NCBI GenBank assembly: GCA_910577585.1
Contig: CAJTNN010000051.1
Location: 1-9,370, forward strand
Reading direction: 5' to 3'
DNA: 9,370 bases
From: an uncultured Muribaculaceae bacterium
GTDB lineage: Bacteria > Bacteroidota > Bacteroidia > Bacteroidales > Muribaculaceae
Shown here: piece by piece, positions 1 through 5,193 of the stretch
Layout: the number at the start of each line of letters is the position of its first letter
Numbering within the stretch: position 1 is the first letter of the stretch
Position numbers and translations under genes: made by a program
Notes under the pieces: model-generated
Told to the model about the DNA's origin: nothing
Seen by the model: only the letters and a program-made list of their open reading frames with translations
The model's database searches: none

Positions 1-55
1 CATTGCAGCGAGTAAGAGAATGATCCGCGCCTAAAAAAATTCCTTCCCCATCTTC
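1..55 (-). repeat. Part-copy of the dispersed hairpin repeat (R4)
   Basis: This segment matches bases 7776-7825 almost throughout, with one substitution and a small A-tract length change; shared landmarks are GCAGCGAGTAAGAGAA, GATCCGCGCC and TTCCTTCCCCATCTTC. It has the same orientation as the R3 copy. The window edge cuts through its first hairpin: C at base 1, loop ATT at 2-4, right arm GCAGC at 5-9. It supplies the last codons of the GNAT-like frame. Confidence 0.8.
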
Positions 56-259
56 TTCGCCGTCTTCAGTCCGGACTACATAGCAAGCACACCTATTCTT
101 ATCATCGTCATCAAATGCATCTCCTACAAGATATTCGACCAAGTTCTCATTCTTACAGTTCTTAAAGGCACTGACTTCCCTAAGTAATGACTCGTCTTCA
201 TTCAATCGCGTGACGCTAAATGAATTGAGAATATCTAACTGTTCTTTGGTGATTTTCAT
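1..259 (-). CDS. GNAT-like acetyltransferase, partial, running into a dispersed repeat
   Basis: The frame opens at ATG 259-257 and stays open for 86 codons to the window edge. The ATG overlaps the TGA of the Panacea-domain gene (ATGA), so translation is probably coupled. Residues 28-68 (EVSAFKNC, then NLVEYLVGDAF, then CACYVVRTEDGE) resemble the start of small GNAT proteins: a phenylalanine/cysteine turn, a helix, then a first core strand just before an expected 'hydrophobic-GYFSL' strand. That next strand is absent. From about residue 69 the frame is encoded by a copy of the repeat found at 7652-7829 and reads GEGIFLGADH, which does not look like GNAT. The gene is therefore either truncated or fused by repeat insertion. 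A GNAT partner for a Panacea antitoxin would be a candidate toxin, but no acetyl-CoA site is visible, so activity cannot be claimed. The family call rests on pattern recognition alone. Confidence 0.5.
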   Translation of the reverse strand, partial: MKITKEQLDILNSFSVTRLNEDESLLREVSAFKNCKNENLVEYLVGDAFDDDDKNRCACYVVRTEDGEEDGEGIFLGADHSLTRCN

Positions 260-699
260 TTGGGACACATGAATCTTCTGTACTTGATCACTCTGGCATC
301 ATACTCTATGTCAGAAGTCTCAATTTCCACAGGATATGAACCGACCTCTTTATCTTTGGCCTTTTGCCAACAAGTCTCGCCGTGAGAAATATTGCTTAAT
401 GTCCAAGACTCCATCCCTGCATATCTTCTTAATGTGTCTTCAAGAACAGGAATATATTCTGAGTCTGGTGATAGCGATTGAACCTGATGTTCCCAGTGTG
501 CTTTTCTTAGACAACGCATGACTGGTCCGTATTTCCACGCTTCAAATTTTTCAAGAAACATGGGCTTTCCTAATAGGACAAAACTTTCCCTCTGGGTGAA
601 ATAAAGCAATTTATGGAGCTTCATTTCATCCATAGTGCTACCTAATTCCTGCGCGTATCGCTGAATCAGATACTTTGCCGCTATCCTAACATCAATCAT
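256..699 (-). CDS. Panacea/SocA-type (DUF4065) antitoxin-like protein
   Basis: This is a 147-residue cytoplasmic protein of the Panacea (DUF4065, SocA-like) family, whose members commonly act as antitoxins that neutralise a neighbouring, variable toxin. Family marks are KLHKLLYF at 27-34, FEAWKYGPV at 52-60, W99, and LSNISHGETCWQKA at 101-114, in the usual order and spacing. The length is typical. I chose ATG 699 over an upstream in-frame TTG at 735: the family normally starts near 'hydrophobic-AAKYL', the 12 extra residues have no family look, and the TTG lies inside a candidate -33 promoter box. The downstream gene overlaps by ATGA, the arrangement expected of an antitoxin-toxin pair, but that partner seems broken. 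If the partner is dead, this may be an orphan or decaying antitoxin. The family call is firm. The antitoxin role is inferred from family and layout. Confidence 0.88.
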   Translation of the reverse strand: MIDVRIAAKYLIQRYAQELGSTMDEMKLHKLLYFTQRESFVLLGKPMFLEKFEAWKYGPVMRCLRKAHWEHQVQSLSPDSEYIPVLEDTLRRYAGMESWTLSNISHGETCWQKAKDKEVGSYPVEIETSDIEYDARVIKYRRFMCPK

Positions 700-703
700 A
701 CTG

Positions 704-736
704 TAAATGTAGTCCAATATTAAGTAGCTGTTCAAA
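704..736 (-). promoter_or_regulatory. Candidate Bacteroidetes-type promoter for the Panacea gene
   Basis: On the minus strand TTTG (736-733) is followed after 21 nt by TACATTTA (711-704). This fits the Bacteroidetes -33 TTTG / -7 TAnnTTTG consensus with one mismatch and an acceptable spacer. The ATG of the Panacea gene begins four bases beyond the -7 box, so the transcript would be leaderless or nearly so. That spacing is unusual and lowers confidence. Confidence 0.45.
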
Positions 737-772
737 TTAGAACGCTACTAAATTTAAATAGTTGGAGTAGCT

Positions 773-892
773 TGAATACTGTCTGCTTGTTCTTTTTGGC
801 CCTTTCCGCCCCTTTCATCAGTCGCGATGCCCGCATCGCTCCTTCTTCAAGAGACGAAAATGACTCAAAAATGACGGCGCATACAGTATTCA
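773..892. repeat. 120-bp non-coding element with terminal inverted repeats
   Basis: GAATACTGT (774-782) is mirrored by ACAGTATTC (883-891). Including the flanking T/A pair and the inner TG/CA, 12 of 13 positions match. Near the middle a perfect 6-bp stem, GCGATG-CCCG-CATCGC, lies at about 825-840, and an 8-bp word AAAATGAC occurs twice, 12 bp apart, at about 857-876. No target-site duplication is obvious and no reading frame is credible. It could be a small MITE-like remnant or a regulatory stem. The rest of 700-1014 is AT-rich, with no gene, tRNA or clear terminator visible. Confidence 0.45.
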
Positions 893-1014
893 TTTACTTA
901 ATTTATAAAGATACAACAAATTTCTAACCCAGCCACATCTTATACCCTATGTTTTAATATTTTTTATAATACACACCCACAGCTCTTTCATTGGGATGGT
1001 TATCCAAAGACATA

Positions 1015-1680
1015 TTATTGCCTTCCCCGCGCATGCAGAATACGTATATACTCATCGTAGGGGATATGACGCCCACCCATGCTTTTGAGATGCGGCGTCT
1101 CAAACTGGCAGTCGATGAAGCCCGACACACCCGTAGCCACCATGGAATGCGCCAAAGCCACAAGTGCGAGTTTGCTGGCATTCGGCACCAACGAAAACAT
1201 ACTCTCACCCATAAAACAACCACCCAGTGTGATTCCGTAAAGTCCACCGACAAGCCTATCGTCGGCATCCCAGACCTCCACACTCATGGCATAGCCCTCA
1301 GTATGCAATTCGCTGTAGGCCCGGATCATATCTTCGCCAAGCCACGCATGCAGATCGGCGTCGCGTCCCTCGACGGTGGCACAGCCGCGTATCACCCCCT
1401 CGAAATCCCGGTTGAAACTTACCCTGTAGAGCTTCTTATTGATAAGGGTGCGCAGCGAATGCGACACATGTATCTCCGACGGGAAAATCACAAATCTATC
1501 CATCGGACAATACCAATGAGGCTCATCCACCTTATGGGCAAACCATGGGAATATGCCATAACTATAAGCCAACAGCAACCAGGGCTTCGATATCTGCCCC
1601 CCCACAGCAAATAACCCGTCGGGGTCGCCAAGCTTCGGATCCGGAAACCCTATATCGTCATTATCAAGCAAGAATACCAT
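1015..1680 (-). CDS. aat: Leucyl/phenylalanyl-tRNA--protein transferase
   Basis: This cytoplasmic enzyme transfers Leu or Phe from aminoacyl-tRNA to proteins with N-terminal Lys or Arg, creating a primary N-degron. The 221 residues cover the whole family pattern: FPDP at 12-15, DGLFAVGG at 21-28, LLAYSYGIFPWF at 36-47, WYCPMDRFV at 56-64, HVSHSLR at 71-77, AWLGEDMIRAYSELH at 112-126, SVEVW at 133-137, GGLYGI at 145-150, GESMFS at 158-163, NASKLAL at 167-173 and GFIDCQ at 187-192. E159 and Q192 align with the residues implicated in catalysis in the E. coli enzyme. The start is 31 bp past the clpA stop, so it is the last gene of a clpS-clpA-aat operon. It makes the degrons that the other two products recognise and process. 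No truncation is seen. Confidence 0.96.
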   Translation of the reverse strand: MVFLLDNDDIGFPDPKLGDPDGLFAVGGQISKPWLLLAYSYGIFPWFAHKVDEPHWYCPMDRFVIFPSEIHVSHSLRTLINKKLYRVSFNRDFEGVIRGCATVEGRDADLHAWLGEDMIRAYSELHTEGYAMSVEVWDADDRLVGGLYGITLGGCFMGESMFSLVPNASKLALVALAHSMVATGVSGFIDCQFETPHLKSMGGRHIPYDEYIRILHARGRQ

Positions 1681-1711
1681 AACACATTAATTCATAAGTA
1701 ATCGCTGACTC

Positions 1712-4000
1712 CTAATTGAGAATCTCCACTCTCAGCTCATCACCCTCGGCCTCTACCCTTGCTGTGCCACCATGCTTCAACGCGCCGAAGAGGATGGCGC
1801 GCATCAATTGCGGTTTGAGCATCGAGGCAATCACGCGGTCAATCTCTCGCCCGCCATACTCGGCCGAGAAGCCCCGCTTGAGCAGCAACTCGCGTGCGCT
1901 CTCCTCCAGTTGAATCTCGACATTGCGCTCACGCAGCATCGCGGAGAGTGCCGAGAGTTTCTTGTCGAGAATAAGCGAGGCCATCGTGTGGTCCATATCC
2001 CGGAATACGATTGTGGCCGACAGACGATTGATGAACTCCGGATTGAAAAGTTTCTTCACGTTGCCGAGCATGGCCTCGCCGGCCGACACCTTGCGCGCGA
2101 AGCCCACACTCGCCTGCGAGGCATAACGTGCGCCTGCATTGGAGGTCATGATCAGCACCACATTCCTGAAATCGGCATGATTGCCGCGATTGTCAGTGAG
2201 GCGCCCGTAGTCCATCACCTGAAGCAGGATGTTGAAGATATCCTGATGAGCCTTCTCTATCTCGTCAAGCAGCAGCACACACGAGGGTGAGCGCTTCACG
2301 GCAGCCGTGAGCTGGCCTCCATCCTCATATCCCACATATCCGGCCGGGGCACCGATAAGTTTTGCCACAGAATGCTTCTCCATATATTCGCTCATGTCAA
2401 AGCGCACCAGCTCCACACCGAGCTCGGCCGCCAAGACCTTGGCCACCTCTGTCTTTCCCACCCCCGTCGGACCTACGAAGAGCAGCGAGGCCAGCGGTCG
2501 GGTGGGATCGGTAAGGCCGGCTTTTGCCATCTGCACAGCCTGAGTGACAGCTGTCACCGCCTCGTCCTGGCCATAAATCTTCGCGCGGATGCGACTCTCA
2601 AGAGTCTCCAGACGGCTATTGTCCTCCTCTTTAATCGCCAGAGAATCCACCTTACACATTCGGGCCAGTATATCGGCCATCAACTCCTTATCGACTACGG
2701 CGCCCTTCAGCTCTTCGGGATGCAGCTCGCGGTATGTGGCCGATTCATCCATAAGGTCAATCACCTTGTCGGGGAGCCGACGGTCTGACATATGTCTGGC
2801 TGATGCGGTTACAGCAAATCTGATCGCATCGTCATCAAAGCTCACATTATGAAACTCCTCATAGCCACCTTTGAGGCCCATGGCAATCTCTATGGCCTCC
2901 TCGGCCGAGGGCTCTGCAATGTCGATTTGCTGGAAACGCCGCACAAGGCTCTTCTGGCCGGCAAGATATCGGTTGTACTCCTCATAAGTGGTCGAACCGA
3001 TGAATCTTATCCTCCCCTCCTCGAGATATGGCTTGAGTATGTTGGAGGCGTCGATTGAACTGTCTGACGTGGCGCCGGCGCCGACAATAGTGTGTATCTC
3101 ATCAATATATATGATGGTGTTCTTATTAGCCGAGGCATAGTCAAGGAGCTGCTTCATGCGCTTTTCGAAATCGCCGCGATAACGCGTGTCCTGCAACATC
3201 GGTCCCATGTCGACCTTGAGGAGGGTCGCACCCTGCAGCCTCGCCGGCACATCGCCGTCGGCTATACGACGCGCCAGGCCATAGACGATGGCGGTCTTCC
3301 CCACTCCGGGTTCGCCGATATGAATCACGTTATTCTTATCCTTGCGGCATAGCACACTGATCGTACGCTCCAGCTCCGTTTCACGCCCTATCAGGGGATT
3401 CCTACCCTCAAGCAGCGTGGCCATGTCCACAGCAAACGATGGCATCCCTACCCCCTCATCAGCCGCCTTATTCTCTTCACGCTCATCCCGCGCCATCCTC
3501 TCAGTCTGAGGCCCATGAGTGAGACCTTCGCCACCATCTATGAGAAGCCTGATTAACTCACCCTGCTCTCCGCCGATAGCCGTGAGAAGATGATAGGCTG
3601 CCTGCGAGTCCTTGAGACTCAGAATCGCCGCCACCAGATGCTCCAGCTTCACAATCTCGGCGCTTGAGCTTTCAATCATGGCCTCCAGATAGTCTATAAG
3701 CTCCACAAGCTGATACGATATCTCCAGATGTGGCGTACGCTCACCATTCTCCGGCTCATCATCAAAGTCATCATCTGCTGACAAGATGCAGGCGTCAGAC
3801 TCTTTGATACATCCGAGAATCTCGTTTTTTAAATCATCAGCATCTACCGATAATGATGCGAGGGCTTTGCGGAAGACCGCTATATCGGTCAACGCACAGA
3901 GCAGATGTTCGGGCGTCACGAAGCAATAGCCCATATCCGCAGCCAGGCCTGCTGCCGCAGATAGGACATATTGAGATTTGCTGTCAAATTTTAAATTCAT
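1712..4000 (-). CDS. clpA: ATP-dependent Clp protease ATP-binding subunit ClpA
   Basis: This AAA+ unfoldase feeds substrates, including those delivered by ClpS, into ClpP. At 762 residues it matches the usual ClpA length. The Clp N-domain repeats span about 1-155, followed by a charged linker at 160-185. The D1 ATPase has Walker A GEPGVGKT at 229-236 and Walker B IIYIDE at 296-301. The D2 ATPase has Walker A GPTGVGKT at 510-517, Walker B VLLLDE at 575-580, the sensor segment MTSNAG at 618-623 and the sensor-2 region YGGRE at 715-719. The long coiled middle domain of ClpB/ClpC is absent, which supports ClpA. The tripeptide VGF at 632-634 sits where ClpA carries its ClpP-docking IGL/IGF loop, so ClpP coupling is likely. 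It starts 30 bp past the clpS stop, and aat follows. No strong Shine-Dalgarno site is visible, as is common in Bacteroidota. Confidence 0.97.
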   Translation of the reverse strand: MNLKFDSKSQYVLSAAAGLAADMGYCFVTPEHLLCALTDIAVFRKALASLSVDADDLKNEILGCIKESDACILSADDDFDDEPENGERTPHLEISYQLVELIDYLEAMIESSSAEIVKLEHLVAAILSLKDSQAAYHLLTAIGGEQGELIRLLIDGGEGLTHGPQTERMARDEREENKAADEGVGMPSFAVDMATLLEGRNPLIGRETELERTISVLCRKDKNNVIHIGEPGVGKTAIVYGLARRIADGDVPARLQGATLLKVDMGPMLQDTRYRGDFEKRMKQLLDYASANKNTIIYIDEIHTIVGAGATSDSSIDASNILKPYLEEGRIRFIGSTTYEEYNRYLAGQKSLVRRFQQIDIAEPSAEEAIEIAMGLKGGYEEFHNVSFDDDAIRFAVTASARHMSDRRLPDKVIDLMDESATYRELHPEELKGAVVDKELMADILARMCKVDSLAIKEEDNSRLETLESRIRAKIYGQDEAVTAVTQAVQMAKAGLTDPTRPLASLLFVGPTGVGKTEVAKVLAAELGVELVRFDMSEYMEKHSVAKLIGAPAGYVGYEDGGQLTAAVKRSPSCVLLLDEIEKAHQDIFNILLQVMDYGRLTDNRGNHADFRNVVLIMTSNAGARYASQASVGFARKVSAGEAMLGNVKKLFNPEFINRLSATIVFRDMDHTMASLILDKKLSALSAMLRERNVEIQLEESARELLLKRGFSAEYGGREIDRVIASMLKPQLMRAILFGALKHGGTARVEAEGDELRVEILN

Positions 4001-4030
4001 TGCCAGATAAAAAGAGTGATGGATATTAGA

Positions 4031-4333
4031 TTATACCGGTTGGCAGCTCAAGGTCAACGGATACCCCGATTCCCTGGCCAGCCGCATCGCCTTCGAAGCG
4101 AGCGTATGCGCCATATCATAAGAATACTCGCCGGCCACACCGGTGCCGGAATTATGCACCGACAGCATGATATCCACAGCTTCCGCCTGGCTCTTGCGGA
4201 AGATACGGATAAGTATCTCGACCACAAATTCCATCGGCGTGAAATCGTCGTTATGCAAGATTACCTTATATTTTCGCGGCGTGTCGTAAGCTGCGTCATG
4301 CCGGTCCTTGAGAGCTGAATCTCCTTGTGCCAT
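4031..4333 (-). CDS. clpS: ATP-dependent Clp protease adaptor ClpS
   Basis: ClpS binds proteins with N-terminal Leu, Phe, Tyr or Trp and hands them to the ClpA N-domain. The 100-residue product has a flexible N-terminal tail (1-20) and the ClpS core: VILHNDDFTPMEFVVE at 24-39, with N28, D29/D30 and gatekeeper-type M34; IMLSVHNSGTGVAG at 55-68, with H60 at the N-degron pocket position; then YSYDMAHTLASKAMRLAR. These match the residues that hold the free alpha-amino group and side chain in characterised ClpS proteins. It is the first gene of the clpS-clpA-aat run, so adaptor, unfoldase and degron-forming transferase would be made together. Upstream lie a tandem repeat and the tpx terminator, so its promoter should fall in 4334-4450. 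I found no good match to the Bacteroidetes consensus there. Confidence 0.97.
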   Translation of the reverse strand: MAQGDSALKDRHDAAYDTPRKYKVILHNDDFTPMEFVVEILIRIFRKSQAEAVDIMLSVHNSGTGVAGEYSYDMAHTLASKAMRLARESGYPLTLSCQPV

Positions 4334-4371
4334 ATGATTGAGTAAGAAAGTTGCGGGTTAAAAAATAAGTG

Positions 4372-4439
4372 TTGCGCTCGATATAGGGGTTGCGCTCGAT
4401 ATAAGTGTTGCGCTCGATATAGGGGTTGCGCTCGATATA
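4372..4439. repeat. Four-unit tandem repeat, 18-bp period, upstream of clpS
   Basis: TTGCGCTCGATATA occurs four times (starts 4372, 4390, 4408, 4426), separated by the 4-bp spacers GGGG, AGTG and GGGG. AGTG also precedes the first unit, so spacers alternate and the true period may be 36 bp. The 14-bp cores are identical. The array sits between the tpx terminator hairpin and the clpS start (4333), where a promoter is expected, so copy-number change could alter clpS-clpA-aat expression. It is open in one frame because 18 is a multiple of 3, but there is no sign that it is translated. Confidence 0.9.
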
Positions 4440-4451
4440 GACCACTACTGA

Positions 4452-4488
4452 AAGATAGCCGCAGTCGTGATGCGGCTGCGGCTATCTT
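4452..4488. terminator. Hairpin between tpx and clpS, probable terminator
   Basis: AAGATAGCCGCAG (4452-4464) and CTGCGGCTATCTT (4476-4488) form a perfect 13-bp stem around an 11-nt loop, about 80 bp beyond the tpx stop. Neither side has a strong U-tract; the minus strand ends CTATCTTTC. It most likely ends tpx transcription. The loop strand GCGGCTGCGG could also pair internally with the left arm. Confidence 0.65.
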
Positions 4489-4569
4489 GTGGTGAGGTTT
4501 ATTCTTGAAATTAAGCGGACTCTGCGCCACTCACATACTCACGCGGGTGGCTGCACCTGTTGCCGCGGC

Positions 4570-5067
4570 TTATTTCAGGAGCGATTTAGCGAAGTCATAG
4601 TCGGGCTCTTCGGTGATCTCGTCGCAGAGCGATGTGCCGATCACTTTACCTTCGGCGTCAAGCACCACCAGCGCACGGCAGTAGAGTCCGCGCAGCGGAC
4701 CGTCGGTGATCTCCACACCATAGGTGCGGCCGAAGTCAGAACGGAAACCCGAGGCTGTGCGCACATTCTCAATGCCGTTAGCGGCGCAGAAACGTCCGCC
4801 GGCAAAGGGAAGGTCCTCCGACACACAGAGCACCACCGTGTCAGGCATCTCGGCTACCTCCTTGTTGAAGCGGCGCACTGAAGCGGCGCATACATCGGTG
4901 TCGATGCTGGGGAAGATGTTGAGCACCACACGCTTGCCACGAAGGTCGTGGAGCGAGATCTCCGACAGATCCTGTGCTGTGAGTGCGAAGGCGGGTGCCT
5001 CTGTGCCGGCTTCGGGCAGATTGCCCCAGGTAGTCACCGGATTACCCATGAATTTTACTGTTGCCAT
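4570..5067 (-). CDS. tpx: Thiol peroxidase (Tpx, atypical 2-Cys peroxiredoxin)
   Basis: Tpx reduces hydrogen peroxide and organic peroxides using thioredoxin as electron donor. The 165-residue length is usual for the family. The peroxidatic motif PSIDTDVC at 53-60 gives C60 with T57 in the conserved P-x3-T-x2-C pattern, and the resolving cysteine is C94 in RFCAANG, spaced 34 residues away as in E. coli Tpx. Other family segments are GNPVTTWGN near the start, FPSIDTDVC, SEDLPFAGGRFC and the RSDFGRTYGV strand. The absence of an export signal indicates a cytoplasmic protein. It is flanked by hairpins on both sides, so it is probably transcribed alone, although it sits between the parvulin gene and the Clp operon. 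The start has a purine-rich leader (AGAAAAAAAGAAAA) directly upstream. Confidence 0.96.
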   Translation of the reverse strand: MATVKFMGNPVTTWGNLPEAGTEAPAFALTAQDLSEISLHDLRGKRVVLNIFPSIDTDVCAASVRRFNKEVAEMPDTVVLCVSEDLPFAGGRFCAANGIENVRTASGFRSDFGRTYGVEITDGPLRGLYCRALVVLDAEGKVIGTSLCDEITEEPDYDFAKSLLK

Positions 5068-5091
5068 TTTTCTTTTTTTCTGGTTGATTTA

Positions 5092-5127
5092 AAGTTATCG
5101 AAGTTATCAAAGTTATCGAAATTATCG
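5092..5127. repeat. Four-unit tandem repeat, 9-bp period, upstream of tpx
   Basis: AAGTTATCG is repeated four times with single-base variants (AAGTTATCG, AAGTTATCA, AAGTTATCG, AAATTATCG). Read on the minus strand, a junction of two units creates TAACTTTG (5115-5108), an exact match to the Bacteroidetes -7 box, and the first unit creates TAACTTTA (5097-5090). Neither has a TTTG at the right distance; the better fit is TTTC 20 nt before TAACTTTA. The array may therefore carry the tpx promoter, with weak support. It begins 24 bp from the tpx start. Confidence 0.8.
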
Positions 5128-5129
5128 AA

Positions 5130-5161
5130 ATAGCCCGGACGCTCTCTTACGCCCGGGCTAT
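5130..5161. terminator. Hairpin after the parvulin gene, probable terminator
   Basis: ATAGCCCGGACG (5130-5141) pairs with CGCCCGGGCTAT (5150-5161) around an 8-nt loop, with one position that is G-U in the minus-strand RNA. It lies about 30 bp after the parvulin gene stop and is followed on the minus strand by ATTTCGATAATTTCG, which is U-rich but interrupted. It is most likely the parvulin gene terminator. Confidence 0.7.
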
Positions 5162-5193
5162 CGAAATATTCTCATCCGGGAGAAGTGTCCCGG

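Noticed and set aside
991..1614. A 207-codon open frame on the plus strand
   Set aside because: It lies antisense to aat, whose family motifs are complete, and its own product has no recognisable domain.
4261..4530. Minus-strand frame encoding a repeated YRAQPL/YRAQHL peptide
   Set aside because: The peptide repeat is the 18-bp tandem array read in frame. The frame crosses a terminator hairpin and overlaps clpS.
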